A stretch of DNA of 64,000 bases. Origin: Bettongia penicillata ogilbyi. Its lineage: Eukaryota > Chordata > Mammalia > Diprotodontia > Potoroidae. The notes under the pieces were generated by a model. That model saw nothing but the letters and a program-made list of their open reading frames with translations. It was not told where the DNA came from and ran no database searches. This document shows positions 45,761 to 57,389 of this stretch, one piece after another; the first letter of the stretch is position 1; each line of letters starts with the position of its first letter. The stretch is from the NCBI GenBank assembly GCA_023548195.1, contig JAJHZJ010000311.1, positions 9,248,825 through 9,312,824 on the forward strand, written 5' to 3'. The translations under genes and the position numbers were made by a program.

Positions 45761-46863
45761 AATGTCCAGAAAAGGGGGAAAAAAATAAGACCAAAGAAGG
45801 TTACTTTCTTGGTGAACGGATATCTCCTCCCATCCTTTCAGATGAGGAAGAACAATGCTTACCATCAGGGAAAGACATAGAAGTCAAGGGTTCTGTATCC
45901 CAAACATCCAAAATAACTATTCAATGGGCTCAGGACATGGAAGAGCTCAAAAAGGATTTTGAAAATAAAGTGAGAGAGGTAGAGGAAAAAATGGGAAGAC
46001 AAATGAGAGAGGTGCAAGAAAAGCATGAAAAGCAGGTAAACACCTTGCTAAAGGAGACCCAAAAAAATGCTGAAGAAAATAACACCTTGAAAAATAGGTT
46101 CACTCAATTGGCAAAAGAGGTTCAGAAAGCCAATGAGGAGAAGAATGCTTTCAAAAGCAGAATTAGCCAAAAGGAAAAGGAGGTTCAAAAGCTCTTTGAA
46201 GAAAATAGTTCTTTAAAAATGAGAATGGAACAGATGGAGGCTAATGACTTTCTGAGAAACCAAGAAATCACCAAACAAAACCAAAAGAATGAAAAAATGG
46301 AAGAGAATGTGAAATATCTCATTGGAAAAAAAATTTACCTGGGAAAATAGATCCAGGAGAGACAATTTAAAAATTATGGGACTACCTGAAAGCCATGATC
46401 AAAAGCAGAGCCTAGACATCATCCTTCATGAAATTATCAAGGAAAACTTCCCTGATATTCTAGAACCAGAGGGCAAAATAAGTATTCAATGAATCCACCA
46501 ATCACCACCTGAAAGAGATGCAAAAAGAGAAACTCCTAGGAACATTGTGCCCAAATTCCAGAATTCCCAGGTCAAGGAGAAAATATTGCAAGCAGCTAGA
46601 AAGAAACAATTCCAGTACTATGGAAATACAATCAGGATAACACAAGATTTAGCAGCTTTTACATTAAGGGATTGAAGGGCATGGAATATGATATTCTAGA
46701 AGTCAAAGGAACTAGGACTAAAACCAAGAATCACCTACCCAGCAAAATTGAGTAGAATACTTAGGGGAAAAAATGGTCTTTCAATGAAATAGAGGACTTT
46801 CAAGCATTCTTGATGAAAAGACCAGAGCTGAAAAGAAAATTTGACTTTCAAACACAAGAATGA
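45761..46863 (+). pseudogene. L1-type ORF1 relic in HAL1 copy B
   Basis: A broken ORF1 of the L1 RNA-chaperone type. It starts at ATG 45761 (MSRKGG), then shifts in an A run. The coiled coil reads cleanly from 45937 to about 46320 (MEELKKDFENKVREVEEKMG, later KEKEVQKLFEENSSLKMRM). A second A-run indel at 46326-46334 ends that frame. The RRM part (SRRDNLKIMGLPES) and C-terminal part (RITYPAKLS, RPELKRKFDF) follow in other frames, and the stop is TGA 46861-46863, as in copy A. Both frameshifts fall in homopolymers. It is not functional as it stands. Confidence 0.85.
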
Positions 46864-47316
46864 GAAGAAGCATGAAAAGGTAAACAGCAAAGAGAAGTCA
46901 TAAGGGACTTACTAAAGGTGAACTGTTTACATTCCTACATGGAAAGACAATATTTGCAACTCTTGAAACTTTTCAGTATCTGGGTAGTTGGTGGGACTAC
47001 ACACATACATACACACACACAGACAGAGAACACAGAGTGAATTGAATAGGATGGGATCAAATCTTAAAAAATGTAGTTAAGTTGTGAGAGAGAAATGTAT
47101 TGGGAGGAGAGAGGGAGAAATGGAAAGCAGCAAATTATGTCTCATAGAAGAGGCAGGCAGGAGACTTTTTAGTGGAGGGAAAAAGAGGGGAGCTGAGAGA
47201 AAAACGTAAAGTTTACTCTCATCACATTTGACTAAAGGAAGGAATAAAATGCACACTCATTTTGGTATGAAAACCTATCTTACAATACAGGAAAGTGGGG
47301 GAGAAGGAGATAAGCA

Positions 47317-47357
47317 GGGTGAGGGGATGATGGAAGGGAGGGCAATGGGAGGAGGGA
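47317..47357 (+). other. G-quadruplex-type tract in HAL1 B 3' region
   Basis: At least four G runs in 41 bp (GGGT, GGGG, GGGAGGG, GGGAGGAGGG) on the sense strand, matching the tract of copy A. Confidence 0.55.
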
Positions 47358-47843
47358 GCAATTTGAAGTCAACACTTGGGGAGGGACAGGATCAAAAGAC
47401 AGAATAGAAACAATGGGGAGCAGGATAGGATGGAGGGAAATACAGTTAGTCTTACACAACACGACTATTATCGAAGTCATTTGCAAAACTACACAGATAG
47501 GGCCTATATTGAATTGCCTGCCTTCCCAAAGGGAATGGATGGGGAGGGAGGGATGCGGAGAATTTGGAACTCAAAGTTTTAGGAACAACTGTTGAGTATT
47601 GTTCTTGCTACTAGGAACAAGAAATACAGGTAATGAGGAATAGAAAGTTATCTGGCCCTACAGGACAAAAGAGAAGATGGGGACAAGAGAAGGGAGGGAT
47701 GATAGAAGAGAGGGAAGATTGGTGATAGGGGAAATTAAAATGCTCATTGTATTGGAGTGGGGTGAGGGGACAAATGGGGAGAAAATTTGGAACCCAAAAT
47801 TTTGTGAAAATTGATGTAAAAAGTTAAATAAATAAATTTTACT

Positions 47844-47861
47844 AAAAAAAATATTCCGACA
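47844..47861. repeat. Target-site duplication of HAL1 B, right copy
   Basis: An 18-bp exact repeat of 45087-45104. Confidence 0.92.
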
Positions 47862-47924
47862 AATAGTAGTGCAGGATAATGGAAAAATGCAGAACTTCTG
47901 GGGATATTTTCTGTTTTGGAAAGA

Positions 47925-48075
47925 GCTCTATGCTTAATTCAGAGGTCTCAGGTTCAAATCCCTGACTCTGCTATTGATTACCTGTATAGGGAAACCTCTG
48001 TTCTTTCTTGGGCCTCAACCTCTTTATCTGCAAAATAAGTGGTAGAGATTAGATGATTCCCAATAACTCCTCCAA
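47925..48075 (+). repeat. MIR/THER-type SINE
   Basis: 'ggtctcaggttcaaatccctgactctgctattgattacctg' and 'cctcaacctctttatctgcaaaataag'. Confidence 0.7.
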
Positions 48076-48289
48076 AGGACAATTTTATGAACTCATCATT
48101 TAACAAAACTGATCCAGTGTCCTTTCCTCTTTGTTCACAGCATACAATGTGTAAATAGCATTTATCACCAAATTCTACAAGGTATAGTCAAAGTTTAATT
48201 AAAAATCCATATCAAGTTAACTTTTCAAAAACTTGGAACAGTTCATGATCCCTCAAAAGCTAAAAAGAGTTCAGAACCAACATCTTACA

Positions 48290-48400
48290 TATACCGTGAA
48301 GGACCCATAAAAGGCCATCTAATTCAATCCTGTTATTTTAGAGAGGAGGAGAGATTCAAAGAGGTAAAATGACTTGCCTAAGGTTATATAGTATCCACTA
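48290..48400 (-). repeat. MIR/THER-type SINE fragment
   Basis: 'ggccatctaattcaatcctgttattttagagagg' and 'aatgacttgcctaaggtta', reversed. Confidence 0.65.
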
Positions 48401-48563
48401 CATATATGTGAATGAATAAGATATATTTTCAAAATACTCTATGCTTAATCAGAATTTAAATTATCCTTTCATAGATTTGTATAATACTTGGCATGGTACC
48501 CCCAAATCCTGGCCTTAAAAATGAAGTCAATGAGGAATTATTTTTTTTAAATTAGCAGTCTTC

Positions 48564-48620
48564 TAGAGTAGAGGTTTTTAACTTGGGGCCCATGAAAAAA
48601 ATAGTAGACCTAAGATATGA
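48564..48620 (+). repeat. hAT-like terminus fragment
   Basis: 'agaggtttttaacttggggcccatga' resembles the end of hAT/Charlie elements. The rest is missing or decayed. Confidence 0.35.
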
Positions 48621-48654
48621 CTAACCATTTAGCAGGTTGCAACAGGAAGGAAGA

Positions 48655-48822
48655 TGGGCATGATTCCATTTGAATCAAGAAGATTCAGATCAAGACCTCT
48701 GACACATGGTAGCTGTGCTACTCTGGACTGGTCACTTAACATTTTGACAGATAGAGGCACCTAAGACTGTAGTATAGAGGGAATTTCTGCACAGCAGTTT
48801 TTTCTATCAATGAAAAATAAGT
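48655..48822 (+). repeat. MIR/THER-type SINE with long 3' module
   Basis: 'ggtagctgtgctactctggactggtcacttaac' and the 3' module 'gagggaatttctgcacagcag'. Confidence 0.6.
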
Positions 48823-49825
48823 CTTCATGAGGAATAATTTTATTTAAAAAGTATTAAGCTACCTAAGTAAAATAACCTACTAGTTAGCTAATATTGTAAA
48901 CAAGGATTTTTTCAAAAAATCCTTTAAAAATCCATTATGATCTATTAAGTCACTTAGCAAGAGCAGAATTCTGAGGAAATAGGATGCAGAGTAAGTTTTA
49001 ATGGGAAGATGGAGATAGCAAAATATCAAGAGCATGTAGGGTATTACAATTTGGTCACTAGGCAGCTAGAGACAGTGAAAAGAATCTGATGTCAGGGGTG
49101 GGTTGAAGTCATCAAAAGGGAGAATCAGGGAAGAAACGAAGACACAACTTGTCTTTCTTACCATCTTACCAAGTGTTTGCTTTGTTGCCCCTTTGGAGAC
49201 AGGCTCCAAAAATTGTTTAATTTAGTGAAATAAGAAAAAACAGTGTCTAATATAGGTTGAACAAGCTGAAGTTATCTTGACATTTCATTTTCTTACCCAA
49301 ACCCCAAAATGGTAAGATTAAAAGTGTTATATTATTGTTGGGACTACTCTGAAACTAGAATCTTACCCAAAAGATCTTTTTTCAACTCTCCAGTGAGAGC
49401 ATATTTAGTAACTGTCTGTATGTTGACCTGAAAAGATAGTTTAGATGTATCTTAAGTTTGTTTTCAACTTTGTTCCGGCTTTCTCCATTAACTCATTCCT
49501 ATAACAATTTTGTTTTAGCAGCTTCTCTGACAGAAAAAGCTATGAGGTTTTTCAAATTCAATAAGCAGAATTGGAAAGGTACCATCCCTCAATCCAATTT
49601 GCACTGAGGACTGTGGATCTTCAGCATTACCCTCTACACTGGGGGTCTTTGCAGTGATCAGTCTGCTGAGAACATGCTGACAGTTCAGAGTGCTTTTATG
49701 GGGTCAGCAGTGCACAGGCCATGATCACTGGATTTCATTGTAAAAGGACTTTGAATTCTGGAAATTTCTCACTCTGTTAGGTACAAGTATTAAAGTGTGC
49801 TCACAGTCTTTTCAGATATTCAGAG

Positions 49826-49828
<3 letters not shown>
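48823..49828. other. Unassigned DNA
   Basis: A possible SINE head at 49062-49110; otherwise nothing recognised. Confidence 0.4.
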
Positions 49829-49878
<50 letters not shown>

Positions 49879-49999
49879 AGAGAGAGACAGAGAGACAGAG
49901 AGAGGAAGGAAGGAAGGAAGGAAGGAAGGAAGGAAGGAAGGAAGGAAGGAAGGAAGGAAGGAAGGAAGGAAGGAAGGAAGGAAGGAAGGAAGGAAGGAA
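49829..49999. repeat. (GA)n / (GGAA)n compound microsatellite
   Basis: GA from 49829 to about 49874, an irregular GA/GACA part, then a perfect GGAA tetranucleotide array of about 24 units at 49903-49999. The frames rich in RE, KEGR or FLPS come from it. Confidence 0.97.
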
Positions 50000-50089
50000 A
50001 TATATTATTAGGGGAATATGAGAGTGAGCAAAATGTTTTCACTCTTCTGGCATTCTAGAAGTGACTCTTTTTTTTTCCCCTCCAATGTG

Positions 50090-50265
50090 CCATGACTCTC
50101 CGCTTGATCACTCCTATGCACTTATTTCATTATGACTTTTAATTAACAGTGTATATACATCACCTCCTTCACTAGAATACCAACTCATTAAAGGCATGGA
50201 CTATGTAATTTTATATTTTTGTTTCTCCAATGTCAAGCATCATGCCATTATGTGATACCTCTTTA
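50090..50265 (+). repeat. L2 LINE 3' end
   Basis: 'aataccaactcattaaaggcatggactatg' and 'ttctccaatgtcaagcatcatgcc'. Confidence 0.6.
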
Positions 50266-51002
50266 ATATGTCCTTCTATATCTTTGTCTTAGAATTTAGA
50301 ATGAATAATCACAACTTCTCGTTGAATACTTCATTGTCTTAAGTGTGACACTAACATATTGTCCTTTAAGTAGCATGAGAAAGACTCTTCTAAACGACTA
50401 CCAGTTGTGATAGAAGACATCCATGCCAAGCCAAATACAAATGACAGAGCTACTCTGTATGACTATTGTCTACACTTTCTGAAAGTTTATTTGCTTTGGA
50501 AAGATTTTTGTATAAGAGTTTAACATTTATTTAACATTCTGTTAAGTGACTACACAAAACAAACAAACAGCATTGCATCTGAATTTATAAAGGAAAGGTT
50601 AAATGATATACAGGAAAAAAATAATACACTCTATTAGTGGGGAAACTCAAATTTCCCCTCTCAGAGCTAGATAAGTATAACCATAAAATAAATAAGAAAG
50701 TAGTTAAGGAGATAAATAGAATTTTTAAAAGCTAGATATAATGGACCTCTGAAGAAAATAGAATGGGACTAGAAAGGAGTATACCTTTGGCTTAACTGTA
50801 CATGGCACCTTCACAAAAATTGACTATCTATTACAGCATAAAAACCTCAGAAACAAATGCAAAAAATCAGAAATATTAAATATATTCTTTTCAAGATATG
50901 ATGCAATAAAATTACATCTAATAAAGTGTCTTGGTATCGTAGACAAAGTGATTATATGAAAAGTACTATATTAAAGGTAGCATGTGCAAAATATTAGGCT
51001 AA
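50266..51002. other. Unassigned AT-rich DNA
   Basis: Nothing recognised. Confidence 0.4.
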
Positions 51003-51175
51003 GAGACAGTGTGGCACACAGCAGAATAATCCCTGAAGCTGCATTCAATAAACCTGTCTTAAATCTCAGATCTTCCACTTAATAGTTTTGTAATTTAGCA
51101 AAGTCATATCACCTTTTAGAAACTCATTTTCAATAAATGAATATTGAAGTTGATCTCTAAGGTCCCTTAGGCAAG
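51003..51175 (+). repeat. MIR/THER-type SINE
   Basis: 'gtgtggcacacagcagaataatcc' and the 3' module 'ttgatctctaaggtcccttaggc'. Confidence 0.6.
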
Positions 51176-51350
51176 TATCCTTCTAATTTGTAATAAAATG
51201 TGGTCCTTACCCTCATGGAATTCATAGTCAACTGGGAGGACATATGCAAATAAGTATAATATAAAATAACATATAATAGTTGTATAACAGAGGTAAAAGG
51301 AGAGTGCTCAGTGAAGCTCAGGAGGTAAAAATTAGGTCTAATTTGAAAGA
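51176..51350 (-). repeat. L2 LINE 3' part
   Basis: 'tggtccttaccctcatggaattcatagtcaactgggaggacatatgcaaa' is the reversed L2 3' UTR. Confidence 0.55.
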
Positions 51351-51424
51351 TCAAGATTTGATCTCTTTTATCATGCCCCTTTCCCTGCTATTGCCATTTG
51401 CCTCTTTCCCAGAGGCTAGATTGT

Positions 51425-51600
51425 GTAATATAAAGATATAATATAAAGGTCAAGAGACCTGTTTCCCATCTTCATCTGTGTCTAAGATCTGTAGGTTCTT
51501 AAGTAAATCAGTTCATGTCTTGGATATCAGCTTTCTTATCTCTAAGGGTGATACTTCAAATGATCTACAAGGTCCCTTCTAGTTCCTTCCTCCTGTACTA
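51425..51600 (+). repeat. MIR/THER-type SINE
   Basis: 'cttaagtaaatcagttcatgtc', 'tttcttatctctaagggtgatacttcaaatgatctacaaggtcccttctag'. Confidence 0.6.
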
Positions 51601-52309
51601 GGTATTTTATGCGAGGCTATGCAAAATTTCTTCTGCCACTTCAGCCTCTGACACCTGTTCCCATAACTTGGGCTATCAGCACTGTTTCTATCACATCCCC
51701 TTTGACATCAATGATGGAGGGCAAGAAGACACTGAAAGTTAATTTGCATGTTCCATCAAATCATAAAAAAAAAATCAACAGCTAGGTCTCTGGAGTTTGT
51801 CTTGTCACAATATAGCTTTGTGCCTAACTATTTAAAGTCACATTCCTTTCTAGAATTCTCTCAATCTCCTATCTGGGGATGAAGGTCTAATTTGTGTTAT
51901 ACTATGACAGAAACTGACCTTTCCAATTTTCACATTTTCATTTCTCTTTTCTCATTCTGGGTTGTGGCAAAAAGCATTTTATATAAAACCAGTTGGATAG
52001 CTGCTGCCCACTGGAAGAAATCTATTCATTCTCTATCCAAATCAGTGAATTATCTACTCTCCTATAAAGCAGTACCAGCAGCACAGCAATAACAAGGACA
52101 CAAAAGAATTGGTGCTGACCCCAGGTCCTTCAATATATTAATTAATTGCTTTGTAACAACACCTACAGGCAAAGTAGAACTTGAATGCATTCAAATGTGT
52201 CCCAAACAGCTTGGCTTGAAACTGCAGCACATTCTCCTTCTATCCTTTCCGAAATCTATCTATATTTTATTTTGTCTTGGGAAAAGATTAAAGAGTAGAA
52301 TTATATTAG
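51601..52309. other. Unassigned DNA
   Basis: Nothing recognised; the sequence looks unique. Confidence 0.4.
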
Positions 52310-52700
52310 AACTGGTGGAGGCATGAGCCATGCCCCCTTGATTATATTGAAACATTAAAATGTCATCAGCATGTTAATTTTGTCATCTCAACTGTATGAG
52401 ATTTATTCAGCACTTCTATCTATTACATTAGTCTGGAAACACAATTTATTCTGATTGTGGAAATGTCATAGACAGCGACTAAAAACATCTGGAATTCTTA
52501 GTCTGAAAAGAATGCCTGGCTTTGATAATGCCATTTCTAAATTAATTTTATTTATGAAGAAGGCAGGAGTCAAACATTTCTACATTATTCAGATTAAAAT
52601 AATCAATTGGCTCACCATTTTTAACCAAAGAAGAGGCCAAAAAGAAAAAACAAAGATTCCAAACCAAAACCAAATAGCAAATGCTATCTACATTTTAGAG
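52310..52700. promoter_or_regulatory. Candidate conserved noncoding element
   Basis: A non-repetitive AT-rich block with clustered cores such as GCATGTTAATTTTG, CTAAATTAATTTTATTTATG and AAAATAATCAATTGG. The enhancer role is inferred from composition only. Confidence 0.27.
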
Positions 52701-53819
52701 TGAGGATCCTGGAGAGATAGTTTGTCGAGGGTATTGTTTCTTATCTGAAAAAAAGGAAATAGTCTCTGGGCAAGATTTCTGTTTATTTCAGTAATCTTTG
52801 ACTTTGCTGTAGGGAAAATGGCTATTGCAGAAACCAAGGTGACCCCTTTGTAGTGTACAGACACCCCAAGAACATAAGTATAAAATACCAGGATCAAATC
52901 ATATGACATTTGAATTTCATATGTTGTTATTTTGGTTGCTCTTATTCTTTCCATAGTTTGCAAACAATTTAAATATACTTGATTCTCCTGTGGCCCCAAG
53001 GAGGAAAAAAAAGTTTTCATACTAAGGGCATATATGTAGTTTATTCCAAGTCCACTCCTGACTCTAACTTTTTCTCAGCAAGATCTACTATAAAATACTT
53101 CTTCAAATCAGAAGTACAATTTTGGCTTGAAATTTTGATTTAAAAAAAAGAATTTTGTTCTTTTCCTAAAGAAAGCCATCTTTATTGATGGTCATAATAT
53201 GCACTTATATTTCCCTGTTACCCATTTCATTGGTATGTCACAAAATTTGAAAATCATGAAATTATCATAAGATATTTTTACAAGATAAGATACACAATTT
53301 TCTCTCTATGAGTACTCCAATTACTCACAGATATTACAACCTCTCTAATCCTTTGCCCAATCTACGTGTCTTTGAAATATCTTGTCCATTGCCTTCTACC
53401 CAAATTAATTCTATAAATGTTATTTCTTGGGAACTATCAATTGTTCAGAAACAAGTGGTTTTATCTGTATGTGTTTAATTGAAAATTTCCATTTACTTTT
53501 CTTCTAAACAAATAGAAAACAATTTTTTCATAGCCTAACAATAGCAAGGTTACTAATAATGATCATTGATATTTGGAATGATGACTTTGAGATACCATAA
53601 GATCTTGGAAGTGCCTTCTGAATCATCAAATAAAATTGTATCCCACATGATATAGTTTTACTGAAAAATGTGCTTTATTTTAATTCAATTGAAATTTGTG
53701 AATTCACAGACAATAAATAGGACAGATCTTAACTCAATTAAAGATTAAACTAACCAGGCATAGTGCCAATGCAATATCCAAAGTGCCTACAACAGCATGA
53801 ATATGCTGGCACATTTCTG
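52701..53819. other. Unassigned AT-rich DNA
   Basis: Nothing recognised. Confidence 0.4.
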
Positions 53820-54200
53820 CATTACAAAGTATAACAGACTCTCCATATAGAAGGCAGTAGAAAAACATTTATTCAGCTACCAGAAAGCTGAATCCCAACA
53901 CCAGAAAATCAAATCCATCATAGTAACAAAGAAATTCTTCATAATAACGAAGAAGTCTATAGACATTATCAGACCTTTCCACAAATGAACACTCTTAAGC
54001 AGAACGCTCTTCTCTCACCCACAACCAGCTGTCTACCCTTCTCTCTCTCCCAGATGTGACTAGTCTGACAAACGTGCTGCTCTACCCATTCAGTAAACTC
54101 TTCCCGCCACAGGCTCCATGTGACTCAGACTTCCACATGACCCATGCAAATCACGTGGACCTATTAACGAATGGGAAAGATCTTCCCATTTAAATTACCA
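53820..54200 (-). repeat. LTR-like block (possible solo LTR)
   Basis: On the minus strand the block has LTR-like order: a GC-richer unique part (54200 to ~54000), then 'agctgaataaatg' carrying AATAAA near 53870, then a short end. No partner LTR, primer-binding site or viral gene is visible, and edges and target duplication are not resolved. It could also be another repeat type. Confidence 0.35.
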
Positions 54201-54309
54201 TTATACCAGGCTATCCCATTCCCATTCATTCTTCAAAAAACATGGTGAATTAGTCCAATATGGTAATTATGAATAAAGAAGTTAAAACTATTGACTTCAA
54301 CATCCTCTT

Positions 54310-54466
54310 TTGTTTTAAAAGGATGTGCATGTATACATGTAATACATATATGTGTATATGTAAATAGATGTATACACATAATATATGGAGATACACACAT
54401 GCATATATACATATATCTATACATATATACATACATATATCCATACGTACATATATATATATATAG
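54310..54466. repeat. TA/CA-rich simple repeat
   Basis: Mixed TATG, TACA and TA units. The Y/I/C-rich frames here are artefacts. Confidence 0.88.
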
Positions 54467-55407
54467 CCAAAGAAATTTGACTAGAATTTTAACCTGTCAC
54501 CAGAAAAAAAAAATCTCAACTAAGTTTATAGATTTTAAATTTTGATTTTAAGTTATTAGACATTTTTGTATGCCAAGAGATACAAACTTCAGTGCTGCAG
54601 GACTTTACAGACCATGACTTTTTTTATCTCTGGAATAAACTGATAATTTTGATTGTTTGGGCAACTACTGCTTGATCTCATTGAGATTTTTTCTTACTAG
54701 TTCATCAAATCTCAAGATGTCAAGAATGCATTTTTGCATGAAATTTAATTTCACAATGAAAGTTGAGAAATTATCTTCTGTCTCATCAACAACGGGAAGC
54801 ACTTACACTTTTTTCAGTCTTTTGTCAGGGAAAAATAGTCACTCAAATCATCTGTATAAAATATTTTGCATTGTTCTGGCAATGTTCTGGCCTCATCCTC
54901 TGATAGGAAATTGGGCATGTGTGGATAGGCATTCAGTGGAATATGTTTACCAATGAATTGTATGCCAAGGTTTTGACACTACCATCAGTTATGCCAGATG
55001 CAAATCATTTACTCTCTGTCAGTTCAAATACACAATCTTGTTTGGATGGCTTAAATCTACACTGGCACCCAAATACAGCAAGCAGTATTGCTCAACTTTA
55101 GAGATGAAAGCATAGACAAATGTATAGAGTGCCAAAGCATAAAACAACACAGTGGAGACTGCACTTTGCTCAGTGTTACTTATTGCTAATATAGCATGGG
55201 AATGTCACAGGAACACCGACATTTACCACTGAGAAAGGGGATGTTTAATATTGAGAGATATCTTTGATATGAGGGTGATGAATTCTAAAAATATAGTTAC
55301 AATCACATGAGCAAAAGTCCTGTTAGATACTTTAAGGTCAAGGATTCTGATCCAGGCAAGAAAATCTTATCAGTCTAAGTAAATAGTGTAGATCTAAAGT
55401 TAGAACT
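54467..55407. other. Unassigned DNA
   Basis: Two plus frames (99 and 60 codons, 54657-55101) lie in text of moderate complexity. I could not place them in any protein family. A decayed retrocopy is possible. Confidence 0.3.
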
Positions 55408-55570
55408 AGCCATAGAGATCCTATATTTCAACCAACACATTTTATAGATGAAGAAACTGGCCCAGAGACATAGAACAACTTGCTTATTATTAAACAGGTA
55501 GGAAACAGAGCTGGGACTCTGGGATACCTTAGTCAGACAGTAAGACAGTACTCTTTCTACTTTGCCACAT
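55408..55570 (-). repeat. MIR fragment
   Basis: 'cacattttatagatgaagaaactggcccagag' and 'acagagctgggactctgg', reversed. Confidence 0.7.
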
Positions 55571-55724
55571 TTTGTGGACAGACCAAATTAAACCCTGAAA
55601 CTTTGGATCGGGTGCTATTTCATTACCAAATTTTACCCTCTAAATTAGCATCTGATCTTTTTCTAACATATTATTAGATGGATTATAGATAGGCATAGTT
55701 AACTGTCTTTTGAAGAAGTACATT

Positions 55725-55830
55725 ATATAGTGTAGACCTTTTAAGGCCATGGACTGTTTCAGTTCTGTCTTTGTAACCCCAGCACCTAGTGCAGTGTAGT
55801 AGGTATTTAAGAAATTCCTGTGACTGGTTT
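55725..55830 (+). repeat. L2 LINE 3' end
   Basis: 'taaggccatggactgtttcagttctgtctttgtaaccccagcacctag'. Confidence 0.7.
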
Positions 55831-56269
55831 TCTATAATAATAAAGTAAACAATAGTGTAGATTCAATCCTAGCATTATAAAGATGAATTCAGATGACCTT
55901 GGATATTCTTATAAGATTGAAAAATGATCTCTTTATAATGATACTGGGAAGCCAGACTTCTATTGGTCCAAGGTCCTTACTGTCAAGTACCATTAGACCC
56001 TTTTACCAGGTGTCTCATGGCCTAGGCTTAGGGATGACCTAGGAGAATAGCTGGGTCAGAATGTGACTAACCTCCATGAGCTAGGATTGCCACTCTAAGC
56101 GTTAAGATTTAGAGCTCAGCCTTTGATGCCAACATCCCCCCAACACACACACAAAGATCATTATGTATGCAACTATCACTAGAAGTGGTTTCTTCTCCCC
56201 CAGTGAGTTACAGGCAGCATAAATTTCATATGTTTATAAGGGGTAGGGGGATTAACCCTTCAAAATTAT
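55831..56269. other. Unassigned DNA
   Basis: Nothing recognised. Confidence 0.4.
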
Positions 56270-56455
56270 TGAGGACTTGCCCTACCTCATCATTAGAGCA
56301 TGAACTCCTTGAAAGGAGGGTCTAGGTGATTTCCTTCCTTTCTTCTGTCCTTTCTTCCTTTCTCTTTCTCTTGTTCTTTCCTTCTTCCTTTCTTTTTTTC
56401 TTTCTTCCTATACCATTGTATCTTGCACACAAAAGATGCTAAATAAAAGTTTCTG
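56270..56455 (+). repeat. L2 LINE 3' end with pyrimidine tract
   Basis: 'ttagagcatgaactccttgaaagg', then a CTTT/CTTC tract (56330-56408), then 'ttgcacacaaaagatgctaaataaa'. Confidence 0.6.
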
Positions 56456-56840
56456 AAAGAAAAAAGCTTGATAAATTGATCAGATTTTGTTTTAGGGGTA
56501 TTAAAATGAAAAGAACCTGGGTGTCAGTTCTTAGATTGCATAGGAGCAGTTACATCAAAATAGTTGACATTAATGAGTTCAATAATTATTATCAGTTGAA
56601 TATTTTAATTTAAAAAAAATCACAGCTCATGTGTCTTTGAAAAAAAATCACAATAATAACATCAAATGTGGAATTGATATATTCAGCTGACTTAAAAATG
56701 TTTCTGACCGGATTCATGACAATCTTCACATCCAGGTTAAAATTCAAATGTTTATGTTATCTTGGAAAGTGATCTGTAGTAGACTGCTAGAGAAATTTGT
56801 CTTTGGTTGTGTGCCACTTAACTTGAATGAAGGCTTAAGT

Positions 56841-57240
56841 GGCATGCTTATCAAATACTAAGATTTCACAAAACTAAGAGGGATATTTAGACTGTTGGAT
56901 GGTAGAAACAGGATCCCAAAAGATCTCAACAGGTTAAAAAATTGTGATAAATCGAATAAGATGAAAATTTACAGGATTAAATGTAAAGTTTTATCTTTGG
57001 GGAAATGGAGAGACATGGATAGATGGTAGATCATCTGTAAAAGACCATAAGAGTGTTCATAGACTCTATGTTCAAAATATTACACCATTGTGGTATGGAA
57101 GTCAAGGAAGATAATGCAAACTTGGGTTGTATCAGAAGTACGGAATATTTTAAAAGAGTATTAGACTAAATAGAGCAAAGGATAGGCAAGAAGGATGATG
57201 CAGGCAATGACTTTGTTTGACTACCTTACAGATATTAAAT
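56841..57240 (+). repeat. CR1/L3-type LINE ORF2 fragment
   Basis: 'caaaagatctcaacaggttaaaaa', 'aaatcgaataagatgaaaatttacaggattaaatgtaaag', then 'gcaaacttgggttgtatcagaag'. Old and broken. Confidence 0.65.
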
Positions 57241-57389
57241 CCAAACAAGTGGTAAACCAGGGGACCATATGTTCACCAAAGTTTTTTGTCTCTATCTTGA
57301 AGGATATCAGCCCCATTAGATGTTAGGCTGTAATGCAACCAAATTTGGTCTTCTTACAATGTGTTCATCATGCGTTTAATACACACAAC

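Larger units (their letters stand above)
45105..47843 (+). mobile_element. HAL1-like ORF1-only L1 derivative, copy B (full length)
   Basis: A 2739-bp element with exactly the plan of copy A: leader, ORF1, a CA tract, a purine-rich 3' region and a TAAATAAATAAA-type tail. An 18-bp perfect target-site duplication bounds it. ORF2 is absent. A and B align from first base to tail, so the ORF1-only form is the propagating unit and not a chance deletion. Confidence 0.9.

Noticed and set aside
49903..49999. Regular array considered as a CRISPR-like repeat
   Set aside because: A simple tetranucleotide tract without spacers, in a vertebrate genome.
49795..50058. Low-complexity peptides rich in RE, KEGR and FLPS
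   Set aside because: Direct translations of the GA and GGAA microsatellite.
54560..55140. Possible WD-repeat-type retrocopy on the plus strand
   Set aside because: Short fragments looked suggestive in mixed frames, but no consistent frame, motif spacing or parent gene could be named.
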